Source: Acanthaster planci
Taxonomy: Eukaryota > Echinodermata > Asteroidea > Valvatida > Acanthasteridae
DNA length: 64,000 nucleotides
Direction of reading: 5' to 3'
Assembly (NCBI RefSeq): GCF_001949145.1
Contig: NW_019091405.1
Span: forward strand, 449,656-513,655
The notes under the pieces were generated by a model that worked only from the letters and a program-made list of their open reading frames with translations, was not told the origin of the DNA and made no database searches. Each line of letters opens with the position of its first letter. The first letter of the stretch is position 1. The position numbers were made by a program, and so were the translations under genes. Shown here one piece after another: positions 51,101 through 63,281 of the stretch.

Positions 51101-54078
51101 TTAATTTAATGAAAGGCATTGTGGGGGCTTGGAAGGAGTTCCATACATAGACGCCAGGAACTATTCCCTACTACAGTGTCAGAAAGCAAAAACATGTCCA
51201 GAAAAGTTCAATGTAGGAGGAAAAATACCGAGTCGTTTACTTAAATCACACTTAAAATTTTTCAGACCAAAAGGCCGCGGGGTGTCAAGTGGCGTCCGCA
51301 TACGGAACGCTTTGCGGGGTTATTTTCCTTCCTCGCTAAGCATATGTAAAATATATGACCCCATTTGGCCTTCGAAAGGCAATAATGATAACGGGCCACA
51401 AATTACCTAGCTTTTGCAATAGCCTGCACTTCCTCATAAAATAACTAAGGTCACAAGTTTGAGGACAACTAATACGTACTAAAGAACATCGACAACCGCT
51501 TCTTACAACTTACAAGTCAAGAAGTAATTCCCACTCTCATCAGAACCATGGAGGTACAGGTGGAAATGTGCCCAGGATATGGATAGGACCATCAAATTCT
51601 TTTCAGGTGTAAATGCGCTTCGGACTCGGCGATAAGTGTCCAGTCTGTGGTCCCGTCGGTCCAGTCTGCTTGAGTTGAAGCGCACCCTCCTTTGTTCCCG
51701 CTCGGAGCAGATAGAGGGCCTCATAATTTTCACAAAGTTTTCAAAACAGCTTTATTTTCCGACTTTGCACCAGAGTAAAATATATTTAAGAGCCACAAAC
51801 CACTTTGAAAAAACAAATGGAATAACAAAAAATAACACCCATACCATGGAGGTAGATGCCTGGACCCACAAAGGAAGATGTGCATGACTTTAGGTTTTGC
51901 CTAAACAATTTTTGCCATTGCTTTGCCATTTGTTGCTTTGCAGAATCTTATCGGCAGAAATGCTGCCATGTACACAGTCTACATTGCACAAAGTACATGA
52001 AGTATCGCACGCTTGCACAGGTCCACGTTGTGTTTGGTGTACTGTAGCTTGGCCTACGGGCAAACATAGTTAAAAAAAAATACACGGTAGGACTGTGTCC
52101 TAATTTGTACCTTTGTGTGGCTTCAAAGTTTCATTCACTAATCTAGCACTAAAGTTTACCCAAACATCATGTCCAATGTATGCAAAAGCTATTTAAAATA
52201 TTACATTCAATATTACAATCGCGAAACAAAATCAATCATGTCAGTCAGTATTAATTGTATTGTCAGTATTGATTAACTTCGTTCAATTATCAGTCAACGT
52301 GCAACTTTGGAAGAGAATAATATAATTGGAATAATTCAGATGCGGAAACCACATCTAAACCACATCTAAAAGAAAGAAATCAGCTCATACCTGGATAGGA
52401 CAAAGACAGAAGAGGACCATATTGAGGATGTCCGATTTACCCTACTTTGCAAGTATATTAAAGTAATCAGGCAAACTCACTGGCGCTCCCTGCTTTTTTT
52501 GGCCTATTCCACTTTTTATGGGAGGATTATGTTTTCTATAGCAATTTCTCTCTAGAGGGGTACAAAGGGTTGCAGGCCAGTAAATAAAATGTCATAGAGA
52601 CAACAGTGATAAATACCCGAACTTCAAAAAATCAGGAAAAATATATTCAAGAGTTTCTCAGGCGTTTGAGACGCGCGTCAAATTAAAGCCCAGTTGACGA
52701 TTTTTTATTTTCTTTCAAATTTCCATTCATTAATCTATGACTTCTGAAGATATTTATTTCCACGGAAGGTCACCCCTATGATGCAGTCTTGAAGCCCCTC
52801 GCCATTTTGAAATATCGGTGCCTACATTTCTCGAAAAATAGTTTTCATGCACCGATTTCTTCCAAATCTCACTGGGACGCAAGCTGGTATTCTCTTTGCC
52901 CGCCTAAACCTGTCTTTTCAGAAACTGAGTGCATACAAATTCTGATTTGGCCCGCGCAAGCACTTTTCTGGCCTGTTGACTGGCCTGCATCCTTTAGTAA
53001 ACCCCAGTTTCTACAATTTCCCCGAAAACGCGTAAAACAGGGCGAAAAGAGGTTCTAAAATCGGTTTGAGGCGAACAATTGGAAAAGGTTATCTCTCATC
53101 CAGGTTATGGGCCTGTTACCTTGAGTAGGGCTGATAGTGCGTATACCTGTGTAGTTTGGCCATTATATGCTTACGTCTGTGTATTTCCAACTTTATCAGT
53201 TGCTGGAAATAATCGCTTGTGACTGCAAACTAGGGTTAATTTCTGTGGTTAGGGTTAGGTTTGACCAACTATAGGTTCGAAATTCGCACACTGGGTTTGC
53301 CCTTGACGGGGCGGGGGGGGGGAAACAGTACAGTACTCATGTTTTGAAACTCAGACTCTATATGCTGGACCAATCAGATCTTTGAGTTTAAAATTTGGGC
53401 AAGCAGCCCATCACTCTATCTTGTAATACCACATTACATCCACCAGTCAAAATATCTGAATTGACCAAATGTTTTCAGGAAAGCCAGTGGTTGTCTCCCC
53501 CTCCATCAGGCTTGAACATGGAGATGAGATTTGCTCGACTTACCACATGACGCTAACTGAAAAAAGGAATTTCATCAAATTATAAGTTTTTAGAATAAAA
53601 TTAAAGATTCCTCGTTGAAAACATTACATGTGCATGAGAAAAGATAATTCTGAGCGGTTTCTCACCTTGGGTGAATTCCAGTACAATCAAAAACAAAAAC
53701 ACACAAAAAAGCTGTCCGTTATATGTACGTGAATACTTTATTCCGCCCGACTGTGTCATCCCTGGATCTGTTACTTCTGAACCATGAACAATCTTACTGC
53801 TTTAATATTGAGATCACTTAGAAGTAATGAAACCCGAACACGGTTGGGATCCCTTGTACCGTCGAAAATGTAGGAAATTAAGATTATAAATGAAGTAAAT
53901 CAGCATCAATCCTTTAGCTCACTCTATTCAAACCTAGAAAATTGCCTTGTGGGTTTTGCGCCGAGGGAAATAAAAAAAATGTGGTGAGGGAAAAATGCAA
54001 AAGTTATGCGGTGTTGACCAAGCATTCAGGCGCACGGACTCCTGAAATTCGCTACAAATCACAGTTACCGGCTTCCAT
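51101..54078. other. Gene-free stretch up to assembly gap
   Basis: Scattered repeat fragments (51283-51510 similar to CYP46 copy 2 upstream; 51655-51700 similar to 41984/42665 repeats). No coding exon I can support. A splice-donor-bounded string near 52385-52450 (-) is noted under rejected items. Confidence 0.45.
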
Positions 54079-54898
54079 NNNNNNNNNNNNNNNNNNNNNN
54101 NNNNNNNNNNNNNNNNNNNNNNNNNNNNNNNNNNNNNNNNNNNNNNNNNNNNNNNNNNNNNNNNNNNNNNNNNNNNNNNNNNNNNNNNNNNNNNNNNNNN
54201 NNNNNNNNNNNNNNNNNNNNNNNNNNNNNNNNNNNNNNNNNNNNNNNNNNNNNNNNNNNNNNNNNNNNNNNNNNNNNNNNNNNNNNNNNNNNNNNNNNNN
54301 NNNNNNNNNNNNNNNNNNNNNNNNNNNNNNNNNNNNNNNNNNNNNNNNNNNNNNNNNNNNNNNNNNNNNNNNNNNNNNNNNNNNNNNNNNNNNNNNNNNN
54401 NNNNNNNNNNNNNNNNNNNNNNNNNNNNNNNNNNNNNNNNNNNNNNNNNNNNNNNNNNNNNNNNNNNNNNNNNNNNNNNNNNNNNNNNNNNNNNNNNNNN
54501 NNNNNNNNNNNNNNNNNNNNNNNNNNNNNNNNNNNNNNNNNNNNNNNNNNNNNNNNNNNNNNNNNNNNNNNNNNNNNNNNNNNNNNNNNNNNNNNNNNNN
54601 NNNNNNNNNNNNNNNNNNNNNNNNNNNNNNNNNNNNNNNNNNNNNNNNNNNNNNNNNNNNNNNNNNNNNNNNNNNNNNNNNNNNNNNNNNNNNNNNNNNN
54701 NNNNNNNNNNNNNNNNNNNNNNNNNNNNNNNNNNNNNNNNNNNNNNNNNNNNNNNNNNNNNNNNNNNNNNNNNNNNNNNNNNNNNNNNNNNNNNNNNNNN
54801 NNNNNNNNNNNNNNNNNNNNNNNNNNNNNNNNNNNNNNNNNNNNNNNNNNNNNNNNNNNNNNNNNNNNNNNNNNNNNNNNNNNNNNNNNNNNNNNNNN
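54079..54898. other. Assembly gap, 820 Ns
   Basis: Continuous N run. The long open frame that appears across it is an artefact of untranslated Ns. Confidence 0.99.
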
Positions 54899-55003
54899 GC
54901 AGAGCTTTCCCGGTCGGCTAAGGTACTGCTGGTATTTGACGGGGTGAATTAGAGTCTCTTATAGCTACTGACTGACAGCAAGTGTTGGGAAAAGAAAAAG
55001 TTA

Positions 55004-55078
55004 CATATCCGCTGGGATTCGAACCCACTAACTAACAATCCGAAAACCACGACCTTAACCGTTTGGCCATTTCGAAGA
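55004..55078 (-). repeat. tRNA-like sequence, probable SINE head or tRNA pseudogene
   Basis: Minus strand shows an A box (TGGCCAAACGGTTAAGG, about 55069-55053) and a B box (TGGGTTCGAATCCCA, 55027-55013) at proper spacing, with TTCGGAT where an Arg-TCG-type anticodon loop would be. The anticodon and acceptor stems do not pair, so it is not a working tRNA. RNA polymerase III promoter boxes make a SINE head likely. Confidence 0.55.
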
Positions 55079-56148
55079 AGTTACTTTCAGCCGTTCATTT
55101 TAAGGACATAACCATTCACCTTACTGTACAGAATGTTTCTGTGTAAAGATTGAGTGACTGAACGCTACAATAGTGCATCACGTAGCAAAAATACACATAC
55201 ACAGAAACAATGGTCGTCAACAGTAAATGTTCTCCCTGACAGCTTCTCCTTGGTGTTTTTGAATGTGCGCGTTAATATGGGCTAGTCCCCGGACCACGTC
55301 TGGACGTACACCCGTCTACACGCATGAACTCTTTCATAAAAATATGTTGATGACACGCCATTTTTTTCTCCTTTTTGGGGGGGGGAGGGCGTTGTCTCTC
55401 GTTTTCTTTACTAGCATCAAACGACAGCCGAAGGTTGAATCAGGACCCCAACAGTTCTACTAAATAACATGTTATGTTATGTGGTGGGCCTGATCTGTGT
55501 TGTTCTTCAGAATTCGAATTGTCAAAATGTAACTTGATGCAAGTTGGTTGTCACCGACTATTCAAATTTTACAATTCACATGATCACGTGATCGTTCATG
55601 CCATTTCATATATGTCAGTCTCAGTACAAGCCAGTGCTGGAGCGAAGGTTTTACTTGATTCTCAAGGCCAAGACTTCAAGTTAACCCTCAGTGAAGGTCG
55701 AGGCCATGCAGTGTAAAGTTACTACTACGTCTTTAAAACATGTCACATCATATCGTGACTTATCGTCGGCAATTTAGCACTTGTTCTCAATGCCAGCCTG
55801 TTTGTTATTTTATTACAGCGATATGAAATCATCGTCCGGATGCTGTGTTACTATTGTGCAGAATATGCCGTCGTGTCGTGCCGTTGCATCATATTATACT
55901 GCCGTCGTATCGCACTGCTGCTGTGTTGTGAGTGTGGGGCTTGTGCTGGAATCGAATAGAAGTTTTAAAAACTGTGGGGCTACTCCATAAAAGGAGATAC
56001 AACTTGCACAAGGAATATACCATAAAATGGACGGGGGTGCTTGGCAAAATGAAAGTAAAATTCTAGAACAAAATTGTTGAAAATCCATCATATATTGACT
56101 TCTTTTGACTCGCTGACGAAAGAGGTATTTATGAATGGGAGTTCATGT

Positions 56149-56271
56149 AAATATGTACTTGGCCGGTTCTAAACTAAAATTTAAGACCGGCTCTGGAGAC
56201 TGAACGCTGATGCCCTCGCCTGCGGCTCGGGCATTAGTCGTTTAAGACCGGCTAAACATATACATGTATTT
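56149..56271 (-). mobile_element. MITE, copy 2 of the 14940-15067 family
   Basis: Left terminus AAATATGTACTTGGCC is identical to copy 1. In reverse complement the interior (GAGCCGCAGGCGAGGGCATCA, in part, and GAGCCGGTCTTAAA) matches copy 1. The other terminus is more decayed (GCTAAACATATAC). Confidence 0.75.
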
Positions 56272-57617
56272 ATTCCCTTGTTAATTTGGCACCTAACAGC
56301 AGATTGATACATGGCAGAGTTCGTAAACAGCATTGCAGCTGTACGAACTTGCTTTGAAACGTTTTCATAGCTTGGGTAGATATTAATTTTTTCCTCTGTC
56401 ACGTTTCTGCTGAACGAAAAGGGGAAGGGAAACTTACAGGCTTTTTTGGTTTGGGCCATGTTACCAGGATTGATCGGACATACAGAATTTGGAACACATT
56501 TTTGCCTTCAACACAGCATGTGGTGAACTGTTATCTCTCCACATTTCAAGATAGGCCGACTTATTCATCCTTCTCAGAACATTTTTTTCTTTTTTTTGTT
56601 TTATGTGCCTCCATAATATGTAATTTGTACAACTACGTTTTAACTTTTGACTTTTAAAATTGTTCTTGTTAAACATAGGGCTCTCTCCTCACAAAACAAA
56701 CATCTTTGAAGCAAAGTGTGGGTTAAAATATGCTGTTATATTTTATTTCAGTGCCCAAAAAACAAACGGGATTTCAAATTAATCTGCCATACTGACAAAT
56801 TCAACACAGAGCATACTGTAGCTTTGCACACACCTTGCTTGAAAACTGGTTAAAAAACAACCTTTCCGTGAAAATAACACAAATCTAATGTAACTATCTT
56901 TATACATACAACAGTTGCACCTTAGGAATAGTTCTGCATCTATCAACAAGTCTATAATTCAGAAAGAGATAACTTTGTAGATATTTTGTCTTATGGCACA
57001 TGACGTCGTATTACAAAGTGTTGAAACAATATTTCCTTTTGGTAAAACAATGCAAATTAAAAAATATACACATTCAGACTAAACACAGCGTCTGCTGTAC
57101 ATAAAACTTCTCACAGGCCGTTTTCTGCACAGACGGTAAATATAACGCACTCTTAGCAGCGGACATCAAAAATACTCAACAGTACTGGAAAATGCAGTAA
57201 CAATGCTAAAGTAAACTTGTTTACGTATGGGTTCGTTTCTTCAAGTAACCACCGCTCCCTAGAAAATTCTGTTGGCATATTAAGTCTGGAGCAAGAAACG
57301 CTTAGCAAGGGAAGTATTTTAGTACATGTTCTTTGATTCTTCTCAACATTACACTTGATACCGTAGGGAGAAATTCAGCAACTGGCCAGACAAACATATC
57401 TTGTATTTGCAACATCCAACAAGACCAAAAAAATTCTTGGCCCACACTGGAAAAGGAGACGTTCACTCTGTGCAAAAACAACTATTCCAGAAACATCTCG
57501 ATAAAACAACTACAGGTATATTTCGAAAGGCTAATGTCACGTATGAAGTATGCAATGACATGAAAAACTAACACCGCTATGCGAGAACAGGTGGTCCCTT
57601 TGTACTTCATGCAGTAT

Positions 57618-57932
57618 GGTGAATGGGTAGATTCACTGTGCCATGAGGGTGAGTGTGTAGGTTCACTGGGTCAAGGGGGTGAGTGTGTTGGTTCATGGTG
57701 TCATGAGGGTGAATGAGTAGATTCACTGTGCCATGAGGGTGAGCAGCAGAATCACTGTCATGAGTTCAAGTATGCAGGTTCATTGTGTCATGAGGGTGAG
57801 TGTGTAGGTTCACTGGGTCAAGGGGGTGAGTGTGTTGGTTCATGGTGTCATGAGGGTGAGTGTGTAGGTTCACTGGGTCAAGGGGGTGAGTGTGTTGGTT
57901 CATTGTGTCACGAGTGTGAGTGGGCAGACTTA
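57618..57932 (+). repeat. Minisatellite, 30-bp unit, about 10-11 copies
   Basis: Unit GGGTGAGTGTGTAGGTTCAC + TGGGTCAAGG, alternating with a variant ending GTGTCATGA, so a 60-bp dimer is the higher-order unit in much of the array. One unit is 3 bp short (near 57740). A lone related unit lies near 58122-58146. Confidence 0.9.
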
Positions 57933-60194
57933 AGGCCAGTTTAGACTTCGTGCAAAAGCGAAAACGAATGCGAATTTGTGACGTTAGATGAAATATTTGC
58001 GTTGCGAATTCATGAAAGTCGAACACATTTCAACTCAAGCGAAATTTCGCTGGAAATTTTTCGTCACGTCCAATTCACTTTACTTTTGCATTTACCTGCG
58101 GTATAAACCAGCTTTCATTTTGTCACGAGGGTGAGTGTACAGGTTTATCTGATTGCACAGTTAACATTTAAATCCTGATGCATAACAAAGTAATTGCACA
58201 GACACAAACAACGTACATACATAAGCTTATGGCAAGTCACTCTAAGAAAATAACTTATGTGTTTAAAAATGTCATGTGCACCCTTTGATGGTTACTGGTT
58301 AACACTGGCAGTTCATACTGATCTCTTTGCGACAAATCCACCAACACCATTCTTGTTATTGTGCAATGTTTCCTGTGGATTTATCCAAAGCTGACAAGTT
58401 GAGGCTTAAATCCAAAGTTTGACAAACTCTGGACCATAATGCACTACATTTCCTCAGCTTACAGCCTCTGATTTTAATCTTCCTTCCACAAACCAAATCT
58501 CATGGTACCATCACTTGTTCCATTGATCTAGAAGTGTACTTATTGGTAGTTCCAACATTCACATTGTGGTGGAAGGTACAGACTGCAACAATACAAACTG
58601 TGAAGGAAAGATCATAAAAACATAGCTACACGTAGTGTGTTAGCCAGTCTGGATACCTGACTCATTGCAGGAATACAAGCAATCTTGTCACAACTTCTGA
58701 GATGACACTGTTGACTGTGGTTTCAACTTCCCTCTAGTCTTAACGGCCTTCTGTTCTGAAGTTTATCAGGATTCCAATAACTTTCTCTATGAATATCAAT
58801 TTTTAAATTGAATTGAGCCTGCGTCGGGGGGTCACCAGGACAGTCGTACACTGGCCGATGGTTGACCATCTCCAAGGGAAGTTAAGGCAGTAAAATGACA
58901 GGTTCAGTGGTGACTCTACATCACATATACTCTTATGGAAAATTATAAAGGTGCTTCAGGATTGTGTTGGCCTACAAACCTGCACCTACATGGACACTAC
59001 AACACAATCCTCTATTAACACACTCTAAGTTTTCAGGTTTGCTATTGATATTGATGCCTTGGCTTGCATGGATGCTGGGGAAGTTGATAGGTCCCAACTG
59101 ATCGATTCAATGGAGCACCCTCTTGCCTGCAGCGATGTGTACAGCCAAAGTTGGGACAAGAGGTAGTTTAAGATGCCATTTGATTTCCAGACTGGTTGTC
59201 TGCTTTGTGATGGGTTGCTCTAATCAATCAGAAGGTGACCCCACCCCAAAAGCCAATATTTCCATCGAGGTACAACTTGCGGCAGACTTTAGAACCAGTG
59301 GTTAATATGAAGAAGTCACAAGTCTCTCTATGTTATAGCTCTGCTTGGGTTGATCAAGCAGCACCCTCACTCGTGCTTAGGCAGTTTCAATACCAGAAAA
59401 AAACAAAACAAAAAAACAGCTGATTACCTTCTACTTTAGGCCTGAAGACCAGTCTGAGCCTCGATGGCTTGCACAAAAAAAATACCTCTTACAAGTTCCG
59501 AGAACCAATCTACAAAATCTCAACAGTCATGCAGTTTACAAAAGACAACATTTTATCATTTAAATCCCTGATGAAAATGTGATGATGAGATACATGTATA
59601 AAAAAGCACTGAATGGCATAAGATAATCACCGTAAGTAATTTCAATCCAACATACTATTTCCCAGAATAAATATTTCTGTATGTGACTCAGTAACGTAAC
59701 ACTGCACTAACAAGTGTCCTTGGCAAATCTCAATTCCAGCTTACTGTGTATGTGCATTTCAGAAGTAAGTAAACCAAAAACGTAACAAAACATACTTTTA
59801 TAAAAAAGAGCTAAAGCCAGTTTGTCATATGACCCCCTGACTATGGAAAAATCCCACACAAGATTCAAAATGTTTTAAACTTCAAACAATAGACAGACCT
59901 TTTTCATTTTAGACCTTTGAAAGAATTATTTCATCCTTTCTCTCACACAAAAAGTGCCCACAAATTAGTATTCCCTTCCAGTACATGAAAACACAACTCC
60001 TGGAATAGCAGATTATAGCAACAGGCCTAAATCCCTTTTATCATCCTACGCTAAGGTTCAGACCTCAAACGTGGTTACCATGCAAACAGCTGTGGGTTAT
60101 GCTCTACCATCTCATTACGACAGCCAATGAAAGACACATTGCTTGCACATACATGTATTTGTAACCCAAGTGCTAACAGCAGGGAAAGAAGGCA

Positions 60195-60430
60195 ACCAAT
60201 TTTCAGCTGAATGTGCAGGAACCCAATTTTCAGCTAAATGTGCATGAACCCAATTTTTAGCTGAATGTGCTCGAACCCACTTTTCAGCTGACTGTACACA
60301 AATCCAATTCTCATCTGACTTAGCTTGAGATAAATTTTCAGCTGAATGTGCTCAAATGTAATTCTCAGCTCAATAATTACAAACCACATTTTTCAGCTGA
60401 ATATGCACAAACTCAATTTTCAGCAGACTG
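60195..60430 (+). repeat. Tandem array, about 27-28 bp x 8-9
   Basis: Degenerate unit AACCCAATTTTCAGCTGAAT + GTGCA.G. First units are nearly identical and later ones have diverged. The core TTTCAGCTGA contains an E-box-type CAGCTG, probably incidental. Confidence 0.85.
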
Positions 60431-62406
60431 ATGAGCAAAATGGCACTTTCTTAGTCAATACCTTTCAATAAAATTGTGTTTTCAAACAAGGACCTAGGTG
60501 CACACGCAATCCGATAAAGGTGCCTGCTGACTGAATTGAACATGTGAATCGGTTCTGCTGAACTGAGCTATGAAGCACGACTACTCTGCTACTTTGAGAA
60601 ACCAGGTCACGGTAACCTTGCTGCATTGATAGATAACTGGTAATCTGTTGTTAGAGAACCTCACAGCTCAAGAGCCATCTTCAGTGCATGCCATTGCAAG
60701 CAGGAAATCATAAAGGTGCTCTTCAGCCCTACGGTGCCCTTATTAAACACAACATACAACTGATAACAAATTCGCTTTTACTTTATACAATATATTCATA
60801 TTCTACAAGAATATTTGTCAAGTAGGCTATATGAATGAGCTATATATAAGTATACACCTTGATTGTCTGAATCTGAATAGTATTGCACAATACAACACAT
60901 GCAGTGTCTGTGATCCTTCTTAATATAGTCATATTTCAAAAAAAACTCATTAAAAGTCAATTGCTACACAGTGAGAAATTTGAACCATAGTATGACAAAA
61001 GAACAAAATTTTGCAAGAAGCTCACTGTTGGACCCTCAACCCTAAAAGAATAGGGGACATTTTTCCTGATACCGTCGCATTGCATGTTTTTCATGCATTG
61101 AGCCTTCAACAGTTTTTAAGTAACTCCTTGTGCTCATTTTGACAGGTATATTGTAGAAATCGGACAAATCGTTCTTCCGCTGTTTGTGTTTTCCAAGATG
61201 GCTCTTTTAGGGTTCAGATGAAGTCCAAGTTTGATTGATTGCTCACTGAATTGATACATTACCAGCTTTAACTGAGGTGGTTTAAGAAACGCACATGTGC
61301 TCTTTTCTTAAAACCCATTTTCTTAGAGAAACCAATGTCAGTAATGATGGTATAATCCACGGTGAGACAACCAGTTGTGTAAGTTCAAACACAGTGTATT
61401 AGGCAATTCAAGAAAATCCCCATGTCAGCATCACAAAGGGTGGCCTCCTGAAACAACTCGCATCAAATTTGATGCACAAGGACGCACTGTAGTGCTGACC
61501 ATGAACTGACAAGCTTATATTTTGCTTCAAAAACACACAAAAAAAACCCCACCCAAACCAAACACTACGCTACTGAAAGAAAGCCTCTAATAACTCCAAC
61601 TCCATGCTTGCCTTTTTCACACACAATACCTACCAAACGCCCTTCCGATTCAAATCTGTAAAACAAATCTCCAGTGACAACTGTTAGATACTTTTTAAAT
61701 GGTGAAGACACCTTTAAAAAACTTCCTGGCAGGTGCATTTATTTGCCTCTCTTTCTGCATAAGGCCACCGATGATACAAGCAGCTTGACGAGCCAGAGAC
61801 TAACAATTCTCGTTCATCAGATGACAGTTTTCTCCTGCTGGTCGTTTGCTCGCAACCGAGCGCAAAGGGGGAGGGGCTAGCAAACGGCACATTCTTGAGT
61901 CGATCTGTACGGAAGGACATCTACATGTATGCACAGTCAAATGAAGCTAAGCAGTGATTGGTCTCTGACTTGGCTTGAAGTCACCGTAAAAGGACAAGCT
62001 GTCCATGTGTTACATTTCTGTGGAAAATTCTGTACAGAGATGGTCAGCCAGAACAAATAATCCAGACTGATACACACCGACAAATGTTGGTATAGTCTCT
62101 CTCCTGATCTGAAGATCCTTGTCAAACAACTTACATTCTTCATTCCAAATTAAGTCTGTTTGCCTTGAGATGTTTTCAACTTTTGGACAAATATCTCAGC
62201 TCCTCAACAGGGCTAGGACACAGATAGGTAAGGAATGCCTCACTCCAAGTTCCACTGACGGTAACTGTCCCTTCTCCTAGATTGCAAACAAAGCATTTTG
62301 GGACCAACCTCAAATCCCTCCCAGAAACATACTCTGCCTTTCAAAGCCTCTGGATCATGATCTTGATTTCTTTATTTGGAGTGTTTCGTCGGGGGCAGAC
62401 AAGGGG

Positions 62407-63281
62407 CTATACAATCCTGCTCCCACCGACCACAATTGGCCCAGTTGAGCTCTCCAGATCCCAGACTTTGGGGTTGGTGCAGGGGGCCGGACCCCCACTG
62501 CCCGAGGAGGCCATCCCATCTGCCGTAGCTGCTTCGCCTGAGGGCTTGTAGGTTAGGCCTTCCTGTTTGACGATGGCGTTGATATAGCTGGCAATCAGCA
62601 GGGTGATCTCCAGCACCTGTCAGAAGGCATGAAGAAAAAGGATTACATCCAACTGTGTGACCGGATTCAAAAAAGTAAGTCCTTAGGCCAATGTGTTTTT
62701 CAATATTTTGCTTTAGTCTGCAATGAAGGGAGCAAGCTGAACTCCGTTTAGAATTATCACTCAGTTTGGCACCTTGATAAAAATGGACATTACATCAGGA
62801 AAAATGTTGCAAGTTTGTGTTGATTTCAATTGTGCAAGATTCTTTTGAATGCCTATTAAATCGAAAAGTGGCTTGAGCGACTAGCAACTATTTTTGTTAG
62901 TTAGAGTCACAAATATCTCTATGAAAATTTAATTCATTTAATTCATATCTTATGAAATATGCAGAACCCAAATTCTGAAACATACAAGAGTGATGCGTCC
63001 ATTTTTTGAAACACATGGACTGAAGTTAAACTGGATCATTTGACTTCTGCCAGTCATTTTTGATTCACAGTTTATGAAATATGTAGTGTCCGAGTCAGTA
63101 GCAGCTTCGTCAGAGAAGAGAATACCTTTGTCTTTGTCATAGCAAAGAGCAGTTTCTCGGTGCCATGTTCACGTTCCCGGGGCACCTCCTTGGTCACTGA
63201 TTGGCTGAGGACAATCATAAAGTCGTCACGGCAACCTCCAAAGGTGACCATCGACTGAAAAGAGTACTTGGAGAGTTCTTG
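62407..63281 (-). CDS. C-terminal exons of a FERM-domain protein, PLEKHH/MAX-1-like (5' partial)
   Basis: Two minus-strand exons, 63281-63126 (52 codons, both ends phase 0) and 62616-62407 (69 codons plus stop), joined by GT/AG sites. Seen: QELSKYSFQSMVTFGGCRDDF then EKLLFAMTKTK | VLEITLLIASYINAIV, followed by a low-complexity GEAATADGMASSGSGG tail. A 'TFGG..DDF...EKLLF.M....EI..LIASYIN' layout is that of the third lobe (PTB-like F3) of a FERM domain at the end of MyTH4-FERM proteins such as PLEKHH1/2 and unconventional myosins, which bind membranes and cytoskeletal cargo. I favour PLEKHH because the protein ends soon after this lobe. The assignment rests on memory of the family pattern and is moderate. 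Upstream exons lie beyond 64000. Confidence 0.6.

Larger units (their letters stand above)
55079..62406. other. AT-rich stretch without recognised exons; possible long 3' UTR
   Basis: Contains a MITE and two tandem arrays, listed separately, but no coding exon I can support. The minus-strand FERM gene ends at 62407, and a minus-strand AATAAA near 56744-56750 could end a 5.7-kb 3' UTR. This is inference only; transcript data are needed. Confidence 0.35.

Noticed and set aside
52385-52450. Minus-strand string with GKSDILNMVLF and a good donor, possible exon
   Set aside because: No partner exon, no acceptor with matching phase and no firm family match.
53942-54952. Longest open frame in the window, 336 codons
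   Set aside because: It spans the 820-N gap; only about 62 real codons exist and none resemble a protein.
55004-55078. A functional tRNA gene on the minus strand
   Set aside because: Boxes A and B are good but the acceptor and anticodon stems do not pair.
57618-60430. CRISPR-like arrays
   Set aside because: Units are directly tandem with no unique spacers and the DNA is animal; they are minisatellites.
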